Shown in pieces: positions 1-9,385 of a stretch of 64,000 nt of DNA. Each line of letters begins with the position of its first letter. The stretch's first letter is position 1. Position numbers and translations under genes: made by a program. The DNA is taken from assembly GCA_028285105.1 (NCBI GenBank), contig JANQQE010000004.1:62001-126000 (forward strand). Direction: 5' to 3'. Origin of the DNA: Alphaproteobacteria bacterium. GTDB taxonomy: Bacteria > Planctomycetota > Phycisphaerae > UBA1845. The notes under the pieces were generated by a model. It had not been told where the DNA came from. It worked only from the letters and a program-made list of their open reading frames with translations, and did no database searches.

Positions 1-662
1 TGATCGCTGAAAACAAACTGACCACCGCACGCATCCGAATGACCGTCACCGTGGGGTCGATGCATCCGTCCGACGTGTCTGCCGACCGGCCGATGCTGAC
101 CGTGTGCGTCACCGCCTCATCGCTGCCAGCCTACCCGCCGGACTTGTACCGACACGGTATGAAAGTGATGATCACTGCGTACACGCAATCGACCACCGAT
201 CCGCTCACAGGACACAAGACAACGAACTATCTGCCGCGACTGCTCGCTCTGCGCAAAGCCCGAGAATTCAACTGCGGTGAGGCGCTCTGGTTCACACCGC
301 AAAACTATTTGGCAGAAGGTTGCATCAGCAGCGTGTTTATCGTCAAGAACAATGCCATCGCCACGCCGCCGCTCGACACGCCGGTGCTTCCCAGCGTCAC
401 GCGAAGCGCCGTCCTCGAATTAGCAAAGCGCGAAGGCATCGAACATCACGAGAAAACCCTCGACATCAACGACGTTCTCGGCGCCGACGAAGTGTTCATC
501 ACGAATTCCAGCATGCAGGTCGTACCGGTTTGCTCCGTCGAAAAATCCGACATCGGCGAAGGTAAACCCGGACCCATGAGTGCGCGACTCCGCCAGTTGT
601 ATATGAAACTGGTCGATCAGGAATGCAAAGCTTCAGGATATAGCCCACCGACAGGGGAATAG
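1..662 (+). CDS. Class IV aminotransferase (IlvE/PabC fold), 5' end outside window
   Basis: The frame is open from base 3 to the TAG at 660-662, so the gene begins before the window. The visible 219 codons match the C-terminal two thirds of a fold-type IV PLP enzyme. The segment HKTTNYLPRLLALRKA carries the presumed Schiff-base lysine, followed by AEGCISSVFIV, the family's E-G-x-x-x-N-hFhV region, and then VLGADEVFITNSS before the end. The family includes branched-chain aminotransferase, D-amino-acid aminotransferase and aminodeoxychorismate lyase, and the substrate cannot be fixed from this part. An internal ATG lies at 39, but homology-like sequence (ENKLTTARIR) precedes it, so 39 is not the start. 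The stop is 1 nt from the next ATG, which suggests cotranscription with the Nif3-family gene. Confidence 0.85.
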   Translation, partial: IAENKLTTARIRMTVTVGSMHPSDVSADRPMLTVCVTASSLPAYPPDLYRHGMKVMITAYTQSTTDPLTGHKTTNYLPRLLALRKAREFNCGEALWFTPQNYLAEGCISSVFIVKNNAIATPPLDTPVLPSVTRSAVLELAKREGIEHHEKTLDINDVLGADEVFITNSSMQVVPVCSVEKSDIGEGKPGPMSARLRQLYMKLVDQECKASGYSPPTGE

Positions 663-663
663 C

Positions 664-1794
664 ATGGCAAAAAAGACCAAGCGAAAAGCGATTCGCGTCA
701 CCGACGTTTGCAATGCCCTCGAAACCATCGCTCCTTTGCACCTCGGTCAAAAGTGGGACAACATCGGATTGCTCGCAGGTGACGCCAACGCACCGGTTTC
801 AAAGGCACTGCTCTGCATCGACCTGACGCCCGAGGTTGCAACCGAAGCCATCAAATCCGGCGTCGATTTCGTGATGGCCTATCACCCGCCGATCTTCAAA
901 CCGGTCGCGCGAATGACGGCTCAATCTTCGGGTCCGGAAGCCGCAATCTTTCGCTGCATCGCCAACGGTATCGCTGTCTACAGCACGCACACCGCGCTCG
1001 ACGCGGCTGACGGTGGAACCAACGACGTCATCGCAAACCTGTGCGGCGTCACCGAAACCGAACCGCTCGAGTACACAACTTCGCCAACCTCCGAGCGGAA
1101 GATCGCGACTTTTGTACCGGCGAAGAATGTCGATGCCGTCGCAAAAGCGATGTCGAAAGCCGGTGCAGGACGCATCGGCGACTACGAGCAATGCAGCTAT
1201 CGAATCGAAGGACACGGCACCTTTTTCGGAACCGAAGGAACCAACCCAGCCGCCGGCAAGCGAGGCCGCCTCGAACGTGTCGATGAAGTCCGATTGGAAA
1301 TGGTTTGCCCGACGAATCGCGTTCCGAAAGTCATCGCAGCCATGACCGACGCGCATCCCTACGAAGAAGTGGCGTACGACATCTACCCAATCGAGTCGCA
1401 CCCCGAACGCGGTATCGGTCGCGTCGGAAGAATCGCGCAACCGGTGACTCTCGAATCCCTCGCCAGGAAGTTGAAGAAAGCGAGCGGCGCACCTGGCACA
1501 CACATCGTCGGCAAACCAATTCAGAAGATACACCGCGTCGTCATCGTGGCAGGGGCAGCCGGCTCCCTACCGTTCACCATCCCGCTCGGAAAAACCGACG
1601 TCATCATCACCGGCGAAATCCGTCACCACGACGCACTGACCATTCTGCGCAAACCCTGCAACGCCATCGCTCTCGGTCACTGGAGCAGCGAACACCCAAC
1701 CCTCAAGCATCTCGCCAAGCGTCTAACAGTAATGACCAAGGGCGTTTTGTTCAAAGTCAGTCGCGCCGATTGTGAGCCATTCCAGCCGATCTAG
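664..1794 (+). CDS. Nif3/YqfO-type dinuclear metal-centre protein
   Basis: This 376-aa protein has the Nif3-like metal-binding halves at both ends: YHPPIFKP (about 73-80), STHTALDAADGG (107-118), GEIRHHDAL (317-325) and GHWSSEHPTLK (338-348). These supply the His, Asp and Glu ligands of a dinuclear site. The middle stretch (about 125-250), with a 'DAHPYEEVAYD' core, is the CutA/PII-like insert of the long YqfO form. Members form toroidal hexamers. Their role is still unsettled, and proposals include GTP cyclohydrolase I type 2 activity or a metal-chaperone function. The start ATG follows the preceding stop by 1 nt, so the two genes are probably one operon. Base composition resembles the neighbours. 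Confidence 0.9.
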   Translation: MAKKTKRKAIRVTDVCNALETIAPLHLGQKWDNIGLLAGDANAPVSKALLCIDLTPEVATEAIKSGVDFVMAYHPPIFKPVARMTAQSSGPEAAIFRCIANGIAVYSTHTALDAADGGTNDVIANLCGVTETEPLEYTTSPTSERKIATFVPAKNVDAVAKAMSKAGAGRIGDYEQCSYRIEGHGTFFGTEGTNPAAGKRGRLERVDEVRLEMVCPTNRVPKVIAAMTDAHPYEEVAYDIYPIESHPERGIGRVGRIAQPVTLESLARKLKKASGAPGTHIVGKPIQKIHRVVIVAGAAGSLPFTIPLGKTDVIITGEIRHHDALTILRKPCNAIALGHWSSEHPTLKHLAKRLTVMTKGVLFKVSRADCEPFQPI

Positions 1795-1802
1795 GTCCTT
1801 TT

Positions 1803-1839
1803 TGGAAAATCTCAAAACACCTCACGATTTTTTTTCCGA
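1803..1839 (+). terminator. Weak AT-rich hairpin after the Nif3 gene
   Basis: GGAAAATC at 1804 can pair with GATTTTTTTTCC ending near 1840, and the 3' arm is a T run. The stem is AT-rich with a long loop, so this is only a possible factor-independent terminator for the aminotransferase-Nif3 transcript. Confidence 0.25.
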
Positions 1840-1916
1840 TTGCCTGACGAGCAGGTCAATATCCCTATGGACGAAGTACTCTCTCACAAAATTGAACTGA
1901 TGATGGGGCTAAGCAG

Positions 1917-4379
1917 ATGTACCAAATCTCGAAATCCGCGCTCGCGATATCCTTCTTCACCGTTGCATTGGTCGGCTGCACTCCGCAGATTGCACTTGAC
2001 GACAACGACATGAATACCAACGACAACTCGGTTGAATTCACCGAAGTTGAGCCGATGATTGGTGACGCGAAGTCGATCAACGGTTCGGCGAAACTTCCTG
2101 CCGGAAGCGGTCTCGATGCGTCCACGTTGCGCGTCGATACGCACGCAAGTGAAAGTTCGGTAGGGGCTGACGGGGCCTTCGATGCGGAATCCTTCAGCAA
2201 CGTGCCCACCCTCGCGCTGCTGGTGAACGAAGATGATACCGCGATCATGTTGGGATTCATCGGAGACGAGGAAGGCCCCTCAGACATCGATGCGAAGTCT
2301 ACCGCAACGGCGCTGCTATACTTCGCGATTGGCGGTTGGACGATTCCCGCGAACCGATTGCCGGAACTGCTGCACGAAATCTCAACGTCTGACACCTGCG
2401 CCGAATTGGCCAGCGTAGTTGAAACCGCGATCGCTGCAAACCCGACTGCCCTTAAGGAAGGCGACCCAACCATCGACGCTGCGCTAGCCAACGCAGCCGC
2501 ATTGCTGCTTGCACCCGACGCCGAGAATGCCAAAACGTTCAAGCGATTGGCGCGGACCCAGGGTGCAACGAATACATTCTTGACCCTCGACCCTGGCGAG
2601 GACCGATTCCAAAGCGGGGCACGCATCGCGATTGCTGGCGACACCAGTGTCAACGTACTGAATTCAGCCGCCCGCCGCGCATGCCTTTACGTTGTTCAAA
2701 GCGCCTTCGAAGACGCAGAAGGCGTACGGACGGAAATCTCACCCGTCGAACAAATCGGATCGGTCCTAGAAGTACCGGCATCGAAGCGCGTTCAGCCGGG
2801 CATCAGCCTCGATGAAGTATTGGCCGGCACCAGCATCGACAACATTGTCGAAGGCAACCGACCGGCATTTTGGACACCCGGACAAGCAGGCCCGGCAACA
2901 CTGGAACCACGCGAGGACGCTTCAAAAACCGAACTCACCCTCGTCCTTATCGGGCCGTCACTAGACGAATCGTCAGCGCCAGCGATTCTCAGCGACCCCG
3001 ACTATGTGCTGCTGTTCGACGAATGGGAAGCCAAACTCGAAGACTTGCAAGCCGAAACATTTGTGATGGAATTCATGATTCCACTTGCAGAGGCGATGAG
3101 CATCGGCACCAACCTCGCCCTTTTTCAAGAAACAACCGCCACGTTTTCGCTGACCCAACTCATTCTTCCGGTTGTTGAAGGCGCAGGCATTTCGCTCGAC
3201 ACAACGGCTGGTTATACCGGGGCGGTTGAGGTTGTTATCACACGAGCGCTCAACAATCTCGCCTTCCGAGAAAACCTAATCGACGCTATTGTCGCAGCGT
3301 ATATCGAAGACACGGGCGCACGTTTCAGTCGCAATCGTTTGATCTCCCAATTCAATCGACTCGCCGAGTTGGGTAGCGTTGATTCGGCAATCGCCCTTGG
3401 CGTTGCCGGCGATGCCGGGCGTGTGTTGGAAGACCTTCGCGGTTCGCGATCGGCCAGCACTTGGATCGCCGAATTCGCGAACGTCAAACTGACACCAAGT
3501 GCAGCCACGGTGACGCCGGACAATCGCTCCGCAACATTTACAGCCGAAATCGCCTTCGATTCGAGCGATTCGTTTACCTACGAATGGTCGCTATCCGGCG
3601 GCCCCGGCGAATTACTTGGTTTCGATAAAAACGATACATCCGCTTCCGGAAGCAACGTCACCAGCAGCGATAACTTCATCGAGTATTTTGTAGCTGATGC
3701 GGCCTCGATATTCGAAGGTGAGCTCGCCACTGTCAATGTTGATGTATTCGACGGAGACACCTTCATCGGATCGGCGAGCGCCACCGTCAACGGGGCCGTC
3801 GAGGACGATGATGAAGAACCGCTGCCGTGCGAATCGGTCGGTTTCAGCGACAAACCGAACGCTCAATTCGTATCGTTGTCTGTTCCCGACACCGTCGTCG
3901 CTGGCGATAACCTCACATTCAGCATCACCATCAATCGCGGAGCCATCCAAGCATTCAGCAAAAATCCGGTGGATATATCCGCAACCCGTGTGTCCGTTTC
4001 ATCGACCGAAGGCGTCGACCGTCCGGAAAACCAAAGCCAGGTCTTGCTCAATGGTTCGCCGATGGTCACCGAGCCGACCGGCAATTTCAGCCGAGGGGGC
4101 ATTGGTTTCTTGAGCACGGATCCTCGAGTTGAAGCGGCATTTGGCCTGATCATCAATACAGCCTCCCGATGGGTGCGGTTTCCGTCTGACGGCCCTTCGA
4201 CCCTTACCATCTCGGTTCCCATCGACGACTCTGCACAAACGCGGTGCGCATCGAACGGAATCGTCAGCGTCGTATCGGTTCGAATTTCGAGTTTTCTAAA
4301 CCTGACCGACAACCCGATACCCACGGAAGGATTGTCTGCGTTCGCTCAGTTCGTGGTGCTGCCGCCCGAAACTGAGTAA
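1917..4379 (+). CDS. Giant lipoprotein A, unknown family with PKD-like domain
   Basis: This 820-aa exported protein starts with a lipoprotein signal: a hydrophobic stretch, then LVGC with the lipidated Cys at about residue 21, then an acidic linker (DDNDMNTNDNS). Landmarks are TALLYFAIGGW (about 130-140), WEAKLEDLQAETFVMEFMIP (about 370), GTNLALF, LILPVVEGAGISL and WIAEFANVKLTPS (about 520). An Ig/PKD-like stretch with 'TYEWSLSGG' follows, and the C-terminal part has a further beta-rich region. The same landmarks in the same order occur in the lipoprotein at 24898-27477, so the two are paralogues. I recognise no named family or catalytic motif. A cell-surface or periplasmic role is inferred from the signal alone. 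A GGGG-containing ribosome site precedes the ATG at 1917. Confidence 0.85.
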   Translation: MYQISKSALAISFFTVALVGCTPQIALDDNDMNTNDNSVEFTEVEPMIGDAKSINGSAKLPAGSGLDASTLRVDTHASESSVGADGAFDAESFSNVPTLALLVNEDDTAIMLGFIGDEEGPSDIDAKSTATALLYFAIGGWTIPANRLPELLHEISTSDTCAELASVVETAIAANPTALKEGDPTIDAALANAAALLLAPDAENAKTFKRLARTQGATNTFLTLDPGEDRFQSGARIAIAGDTSVNVLNSAARRACLYVVQSAFEDAEGVRTEISPVEQIGSVLEVPASKRVQPGISLDEVLAGTSIDNIVEGNRPAFWTPGQAGPATLEPREDASKTELTLVLIGPSLDESSAPAILSDPDYVLLFDEWEAKLEDLQAETFVMEFMIPLAEAMSIGTNLALFQETTATFSLTQLILPVVEGAGISLDTTAGYTGAVEVVITRALNNLAFRENLIDAIVAAYIEDTGARFSRNRLISQFNRLAELGSVDSAIALGVAGDAGRVLEDLRGSRSASTWIAEFANVKLTPSAATVTPDNRSATFTAEIAFDSSDSFTYEWSLSGGPGELLGFDKNDTSASGSNVTSSDNFIEYFVADAASIFEGELATVNVDVFDGDTFIGSASATVNGAVEDDDEEPLPCESVGFSDKPNAQFVSLSVPDTVVAGDNLTFSITINRGAIQAFSKNPVDISATRVSVSSTEGVDRPENQSQVLLNGSPMVTEPTGNFSRGGIGFLSTDPRVEAAFGLIINTASRWVRFPSDGPSTLTISVPIDDSAQTRCASNGIVSVVSVRISSFLNLTDNPIPTEGLSAFAQFVVLPPETE

Positions 4380-4403
4380 GACGGTTTCGATTTAGACAAT
4401 GCT

Positions 4404-5687
4404 TTACAAAACGATGCCGGCGATGGTTGCGGTCATGAAACTGGCCATCGCACCGCCGATCATGGCCTTAACGCCTAGTTTGGCGAGGTCTTTGCGGCGA
4501 TCGGGAGCGATGCTGCCGATCCCGCCGAGTTGAATGGCGATGCTGCCAAAGTTGGCAAACCCGCACAGAGCATACGTCGCGATAATGGAACTGCGTACGG
4601 CCATCGGTTCGTCCGAACGCAGGTTAGCGCCGAGAGAATCGTAAGCTATGAATTCGGTCAGCACGATTTTTTCGCCAAGCAGGCTGCCGACTTCACGAAG
4701 GTCGCCTGACTCAACGCCCATCGTCCAAGCCAGCGGCGAAAAGATTAGCCCGAGAATACTTTTGAGACTGAGCGATTCGATTCCGCATTTTGCCACCAAC
4801 GGCTGAACCATCGACAATTCGCCGAACCATCCAAGCACATAATCGACACCGCTGACGAGCGCGATCAGCGCCAACAGCATCGCGCCGACATTGGCGGCCA
4901 ACCGCAAGCCGTCGCTTGCGCCGGTGGTTGCCGCATCGAGAATATTAATCGTGCTTCGCTCGAAGGTTTGATCGACATCACCGGATGTCTTGGAAACCTC
5001 CGACTCGGGAATCATCAGCTTGGCCATCACGAAGGCGGCAGGGGCTGACATCACCGACGCCATCAACAAATGCCTGGCGAACTCCTGCGTGCTGGCATCG
5101 TCGTCGCCACCGAGCATCGCGATGTATGCTGCAAACACACCGCCCGCGATCGTCGCGAATCCACCTGTCATCAGCGTCATCAGTTCCGACCGCGTCATCG
5201 ACGAAACGTAAGGCCGCACCACCAGCGGCGCTTCGGTCTGTCCGACGAAGACGTTGGCGGCCATCGCGAGTGATTCGGCACCGCTGACGCCCATCGTGCG
5301 ATTCATCACCCACGCCATCGCCTGAACCAACCGCTGCATCAAACCGATGTGGTAAAGAATCGACATGAAGGACGCGAAGAAGATGATCGTCGGCAACACA
5401 TGAATCGCGAACACGAAACCGGCAGAATAGTTGGTAAAGAGTTGCTCGCCGAATATGTACTCAGCCCCCGCATCGGAGAATTTCAAAATGCGCGTTGCAG
5501 CAGCCGCGATCTTCTCGAATACAACGGTGGTAGCCTCAACTTTCAAGAACAACACGACCAGCACAACCTGAAGCGCAACACCACCGACGACGATGCGCCA
5601 GGGAATACGTTTACGATCGGTCGACAGTGCAAACCCAATCCCCAGCAACACAAACAACCCGATGATGCCGCCGTAATGCAAATCCAT
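4404..5687 (-). CDS. Concentrative nucleoside transporter, NupC/CNT family
   Basis: This polytopic membrane protein of about 427 aa has the CNT core. HVLPTIIFFASFMSILYHIG is followed by ANVFVGQTEAPLVVRPY, the family's G-Q-T-E-A-P substrate and cation site. FANFGSIAIQLGGIGSIAPD near the end corresponds to the second re-entrant hairpin. CNT proteins bring nucleosides into the cell with Na+ or H+. The ATG at 5687 has GGAG 5 nt upstream and is preferred over the GTG at 5693. It lies about 15 nt downstream of the tdk stop on the same strand. Uptake of thymidine or deoxynucleosides followed by phosphorylation by thymidine kinase is a coherent salvage module. Exact substrate specificity is not visible. 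Confidence 0.92.
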   Translation of the reverse strand: MDLHYGGIIGLFVLLGIGFALSTDRKRIPWRIVVGGVALQVVLVVLFLKVEATTVVFEKIAAAATRILKFSDAGAEYIFGEQLFTNYSAGFVFAIHVLPTIIFFASFMSILYHIGLMQRLVQAMAWVMNRTMGVSGAESLAMAANVFVGQTEAPLVVRPYVSSMTRSELMTLMTGGFATIAGGVFAAYIAMLGGDDDASTQEFARHLLMASVMSAPAAFVMAKLMIPESEVSKTSGDVDQTFERSTINILDAATTGASDGLRLAANVGAMLLALIALVSGVDYVLGWFGELSMVQPLVAKCGIESLSLKSILGLIFSPLAWTMGVESGDLREVGSLLGEKIVLTEFIAYDSLGANLRSDEPMAVRSSIIATYALCGFANFGSIAIQLGGIGSIAPDRRKDLAKLGVKAMIGGAMASFMTATIAGIVL

Positions 5688-5702
5688 ACTCACTCCATCA
5701 AC

Positions 5703-6278
5703 TCATGATGCAATTCGCTCAAAACATTTGGTGCATCTCGGTTCGTAATCGCCAGCCCCGCCGACAACGATACGCTCGTCGCTTTCAATCATTCGCTGGG
5801 TCATCGTTGCCGGCAGACCACATACGGTGCAGGTCGAGGTCAATCGAACAATTTCATGCGCCACTTGCGAAATCGCTGCCATAGAATCAAACAGTTCGCC
5901 ACGATGGTCGAGATCGACACCAGCGCAAATAACTTTCTGGCCACGATTCGCCAAGTCTTCGCACGCCTTTACGAAGGTTGCATCGAAGAAATGAAACTCA
6001 TCGACACCGACCACATCGGTATCAACCGAACAGGCAATCAACTGATCCGAGCCCGAAATCTGCCGGGCAGATACATCATTCCCGTCGTGCGTCACGATGC
6101 GATCCTCGGCATAGCGCGTGTCGCGCAACGGCTTGCATGCTATAACGCGAAGTCCACCGCGACTGGCATTTGCAAGCAATTGAATCAGCATCGTTGATTT
6201 GCCGGCAAACATCGGACCGCAGATCAACTTGATATGCCCTTTGGGTTCGTGCGATTCGCGTTGATCGTCAGCCATCAT
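5703..6278 (-). CDS. tdk: Thymidine kinase, type II
   Basis: This 191-aa cytosolic enzyme phosphorylates thymidine to dTMP with ATP. The Walker A region GPMFAGKST lies at about 21-29, the Walker B/DEF region VGVDEFHFFD in the middle, and CAGVDLDHRGELFDSM forms the substrate lasso region. Four zinc-binding Cys occur as CTVC and CTKC, as in the TK1-like type II enzymes. Length is normal for the family. It lies just upstream of the CNT transporter on the same strand, so the pair probably form one transcript for nucleoside salvage. No strong Shine-Dalgarno precedes the ATG at 6278, and the adjacent ATG at 6275 is equally possible. Confidence 0.95.
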   Translation of the reverse strand: MMADDQRESHEPKGHIKLICGPMFAGKSTMLIQLLANASRGGLRVIACKPLRDTRYAEDRIVTHDGNDVSARQISGSDQLIACSVDTDVVGVDEFHFFDATFVKACEDLANRGQKVICAGVDLDHRGELFDSMAAISQVAHEIVRLTSTCTVCGLPATMTQRMIESDERIVVGGAGDYEPRCTKCFERIAS

Positions 6279-6442
6279 CAGTTGCGCCTGGTTACCTTAC
6301 TCACCGCCGCACATGCTAACGTCGCGCCAGCATCGTCGCCATCGGGAACCCGCTCGCCTAAAAACACGTTTGATTAATTCACACCGATGCGAATACGATA
6401 CTTTTTACGACCGAGTATTTTTGGAACTGCCGGAGGCTGTCA

Positions 6443-7387
6443 TTGATTCTGCATCGACCGTTATTTGAAAAGATCATCGCCGACATCAACTCCGGCAAAC
6501 GGGCGATGCTCTGCGCCGTGGTCAAAACGCGCGGATCGACACCACAGTCGCCCGGGGCGTTGCTGCTGATCGACGAGGCGATGCAGACGGTGGGTACGCT
6601 CGGTGGCGGATGCGTGGAAGCCGAAGTGCGCAAACAGGCGTTCGAACTGCTCAACAAGGGCGAATCGGGTCTGCTCAGTTTTCAACTCAATCATGATTAC
6701 GGCTGGGACGATGGGCTCATTTGCGGCGGCGGGATGGACGTTGTCGCGACGCCGATACTTTCGTCCAAAGACAGCCACCAATTCGCTGAAATTCTCGAAG
6801 CCATCGACAAAGGAGACCACGCTTTCCTAAAGATGCGAGCCGTTTGCGACGGCGCATTGAGCGAATACAAAGTCCACATCGAAGCCGAACCGAATCTCGT
6901 GATCGCCGGGGCTGGGCACGTGGGTATCGAACTCGCACGGCTGGCTGTCGATCTGGAATTCAACGTCACCGTCATCGACGACCGCAGCGACTGCGCCAAC
7001 GAAGAACGCCTGCCCCCACCGATCAACATTATCGTTGGCGATATCGAACAATCGCTTCGCCGCCACAACATCGACAAAGACTCGTACGTTGTCGTCGTTA
7101 CCCGCGGCCACAACCACGACGAACAAGCACTGGCCGCCGTCATCGAATCGGACGCCCGCTACATCGGAATGATCGGAAGTCGCCGAAAAATCAAACTCAT
7201 TTTTGATGACCTGGTAGCCACCGGCATCGACGAGCAACTTCTTGACCGCGTTCACGCACCCATCGGCGCCAAGATCAATGCCGTCACGGTTCCCGAAATT
7301 GCCATCAGCATCGTCGCGGAACTCATTTCCGTCCGTCGAGAAAACACCCGCCGATTGGTTGAAGGGCCGATCGCGCTTGAGGGCTAG
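6443..7387 (+). CDS. XdhC/CoxI-family molybdenum enzyme maturation factor
   Basis: This 314-aa protein has the N-terminal XdhC/CoxI domain: VVKTRGSTPQSPGA at about 27-40, GTLGGGCVEAEV at about 51-62, and CGGGMDVVATPI. The C-terminal half is a Rossmann-like XdhC_C domain with LVIAGAGHVGIELARLA and YIGMIGSRRK. XdhC proteins bind molybdenum cofactor, help sulfurate it and insert it into xanthine-dehydrogenase or CO-dehydrogenase type enzymes. The start is a TTG at 6443 with CGGAGG 6 nt upstream. The next gene, 6 nt downstream, is a MobA/MocA-like nucleotidyltransferase, the usual partner for making the dinucleotide cofactor. No molybdenum hydroxylase subunit gene is present in the window. Confidence 0.9.
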   Translation: MILHRPLFEKIIADINSGKRAMLCAVVKTRGSTPQSPGALLLIDEAMQTVGTLGGGCVEAEVRKQAFELLNKGESGLLSFQLNHDYGWDDGLICGGGMDVVATPILSSKDSHQFAEILEAIDKGDHAFLKMRAVCDGALSEYKVHIEAEPNLVIAGAGHVGIELARLAVDLEFNVTVIDDRSDCANEERLPPPINIIVGDIEQSLRRHNIDKDSYVVVVTRGHNHDEQALAAVIESDARYIGMIGSRRKIKLIFDDLVATGIDEQLLDRVHAPIGAKINAVTVPEIAISIVAELISVRRENTRRLVEGPIALEG

Positions 7388-7393
7388 TTTGCA

Positions 7394-8047
7394 ATGTCCG
7401 AATCCGACGCACCAAACGATCCGCAGTCGCAGCCGCGCGTATTTGCAATCATTCCAGCGGCAGGAAAGTCCAAACGGATGGGCTCGCCCAAGCAGCTTTT
7501 GGAATTCGGCGAATCGACGGTTCTGGAAACGATCATCGAAACCATATTGCAAGCCGGTACCGACGGACTCGTCGTCGTCACCAGGCTTGCCATCGACGAC
7601 GCCCTTGAACTATCGGAAGACCCGCGCTTCCTGACAGCGATCCTGACCAACCCCAAAGCCGAAATGCTCGACTCCATTCTGCTGGGCGTTGAACGATTGA
7701 CGAAGCAATTCGCACCGCGCGAATGCGATGCGTTTATGGTTTGTCCGGGCGATGTGCCGGGCGTGACGAGCGAATTGGTTGCAACATGCGCTCGCGAATA
7801 TTTGAACCATGCGGGTGAAATCGTCGTTGCCTCGCACGATAACAAAGATGGGCATCCGATTGTCGTGCCGTTCGGTATGCTCGAAGAAGTCAAGACCTTA
7901 AACGATGTGGGTTTGCGGGGGATTCTGGAAAAAGCATCCGAACAGGTACACCGCGTCGGCGTCGGTTCCGAAACAACTCAGATCGACCTCGACACGCCGG
8001 CTGACTATGAAATGCTGCAAGATCGTTTGGAAGATTCGCCGGAATAG
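7394..8047 (+). CDS. MocA-like molybdenum cofactor cytidylyltransferase (NTP transferase)
   Basis: This 217-aa GT-A type nucleotidyltransferase has the signature IIPAAGKSKRMGSPKQLL at about 18-35, which binds the nucleotide triphosphate. The Asp-bearing motif MVCPGDVPGVT falls mid-protein, and GHPIVVPFGM follows. It most resembles the MocA/MobA-like family, which joins CTP or GTP to molybdopterin to give the dinucleotide cofactor of molybdenum hydroxylases. Pairing with the XdhC-like gene (6-nt gap) favours MocA over other sugar-nucleotide roles. A GAGGG element precedes the ATG at 7394. Its stop lies 7 nt from the convergent end of the GlmU-like gene, with no visible terminator between. Confidence 0.85.
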   Translation: MSESDAPNDPQSQPRVFAIIPAAGKSKRMGSPKQLLEFGESTVLETIIETILQAGTDGLVVVTRLAIDDALELSEDPRFLTAILTNPKAEMLDSILLGVERLTKQFAPRECDAFMVCPGDVPGVTSELVATCAREYLNHAGEIVVASHDNKDGHPIVVPFGMLEEVKTLNDVGLRGILEKASEQVHRVGVGSETTQIDLDTPADYEMLQDRLEDSPE

Positions 8048-8054
8048 CGATTGC

Positions 8055-9275
8055 CTAAACGCCGAGTTTTTTCGAACGCTGAACCGTATTTCGGAACACC
8101 ACTTCTTCGGCTTCCGACATGTCGGCATTGCGCCGCGACATCATCACTTTGGCGGTGTGCAACGTTTTTTCCAAATCGGCTTCGCAACATCCGTCAGCTG
8201 TCTGCCACCCAAACGATGGCACGAACTTCGGCGCAAGTCCTCCAGTCGCCAGCATCGCCCCCATGCCGACAACCGCTCCCGTCGGCAACAATTGACCGAT
8301 GCCCAGTCGCGAAAAATCGCCAATCGTCGAACCGACAAATCGCAAACCGCTATCGACCTCACGCGCACCGATTTGAACTTTCACGTTGCCATACGTGTTC
8401 TTCAAATTCGAATTCGTCGTGCCAGCCCCCAGATTCACCCAGCTGCCGATGTATGCATCGCCGATGAATCCCTCATGTTGCTTGTTCGCAAATCCGCAAA
8501 AGATCGACGAACTGATTTCGCCTGCCACCTTGCACATCGGACCCAATGTCGTGCCCGAACGAATCGCGGTGTGCGGTTTGACATGACTGCCTGGGCCAAT
8601 GTATGCCGGACCTTCGATGTAAGTATGAACGTCGATGATGACGTTGTTGCTGATGAACACCGGACCACCGTCGGCATCGATGACTGCCGTCGGTCGCACC
8701 ACGCTGTCGTCGCCGACGTGAACCTGGTCGGGATTGACCACAAACGCCGAACTGCTGACCTCGCCATTGTTCGATCGATCGTCGCCCTTCCAATGGTTGT
8801 GGAGCGTTTCGCGATTGCGCGAAATGATGTCCCATGGATAACGCAGCAGCGTCGCCTCGACCTCTCCGGTCGGAGCCTTCTGTCGCAACTCATCGCAGCC
8901 CTTGGCGTCGCACAACATGGCCGGCGACACTGTTTTTGAAAGCGTTTCATCGCATGCCACATAGACAATATCGTTACCGCATACGCCGATAAAAGGTGCC
9001 GCTTCAAAGTCAACCGCATCGTCCACCAGCCAGCGACCATTCACCAAGACGTCGCCAGCCGCCACCGGTTGATTGGCCGGAATCTGACAGCGGTCGCCCC
9101 CCACATCGGCGATCCAATCGCGCATCCACAACCCATCGATCGAACGCTTCAGATTAACTGCCGCATTATCGAGCAGGGTCTTGCGACCGGCGAACAACTC
9201 AAACACCGATCGCCAATAGACCATCGGAAGCAGATCGACCCAACGGGCATCTTCGAAAAGAATCACAGAGGACAT
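8055..9275 (-). CDS. Alternate GlmU-like sugar nucleotidyltransferase / acyltransferase
   Basis: A protein of about 406 aa, starting MSSVILFEDARWVDLLP. The N-terminal half resembles a nucleotidyltransferase-like domain of the 'alternate GlmU' group known from Bacteroidetes and Planctomycetes. The C-terminal half is a left-handed beta-helix of hexapeptide repeats (GDDSVVRPTAVIDA, IDVHTYIEGPAYIGPGSHV, SGTTLGPMCKV) ending in a GSWVNLGAGTTNSN turn typical of N-acetyltransferases. The predicted job is making or modifying UDP-GlcNAc for cell-envelope precursors, although activity is inferred. I chose ATG 9275 over 9311 because the first 12 codons are unlike the family. There is no clear ribosome site. 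A TATACT element only 7 nt upstream of the ATG would fit a leaderless message. Confidence 0.8.
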   Translation of the reverse strand: MSSVILFEDARWVDLLPMVYWRSVFELFAGRKTLLDNAAVNLKRSIDGLWMRDWIADVGGDRCQIPANQPVAAGDVLVNGRWLVDDAVDFEAAPFIGVCGNDIVYVACDETLSKTVSPAMLCDAKGCDELRQKAPTGEVEATLLRYPWDIISRNRETLHNHWKGDDRSNNGEVSSSAFVVNPDQVHVGDDSVVRPTAVIDADGGPVFISNNVIIDVHTYIEGPAYIGPGSHVKPHTAIRSGTTLGPMCKVAGEISSSIFCGFANKQHEGFIGDAYIGSWVNLGAGTTNSNLKNTYGNVKVQIGAREVDSGLRFVGSTIGDFSRLGIGQLLPTGAVVGMGAMLATGGLAPKFVPSFGWQTADGCCEADLEKTLHTAKVMMSRRNADMSEAEEVVFRNTVQRSKKLGV

Positions 9276-9349
9276 GGGCAAAAGTATAGCACTCCGCCGA
9301 TGGGTTGCCACGTCTTTGCGTGCGGCGGGGGCGATCGCGATTCACGCAT

Positions 9350-9377
9350 AAAAAAGCCCACCGCAAACGCGATGGGC
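9350..9377 (-). terminator. Strong intrinsic terminator of the 6S-like RNA
   Basis: On the minus strand GCCCATCGC pairs with GCGGTGGGC (one C-A mismatch in 9 bp, loop of 4) and is followed at once by six T residues (plus-strand A run at 9350-9355). No protein gene on this strand ends here, but the structured RNA just upstream does. Confidence 0.75.
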
Positions 9378-9385
9378 CGTTAAAA

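Noticed and set aside
7905..8939. A 344-codon plus-strand frame antisense to the GlmU-like gene
   Set aside because: The minus-strand frame shows hexapeptide repeats of a known fold. The plus frame is Arg/His-rich without motifs or a ribosome site.
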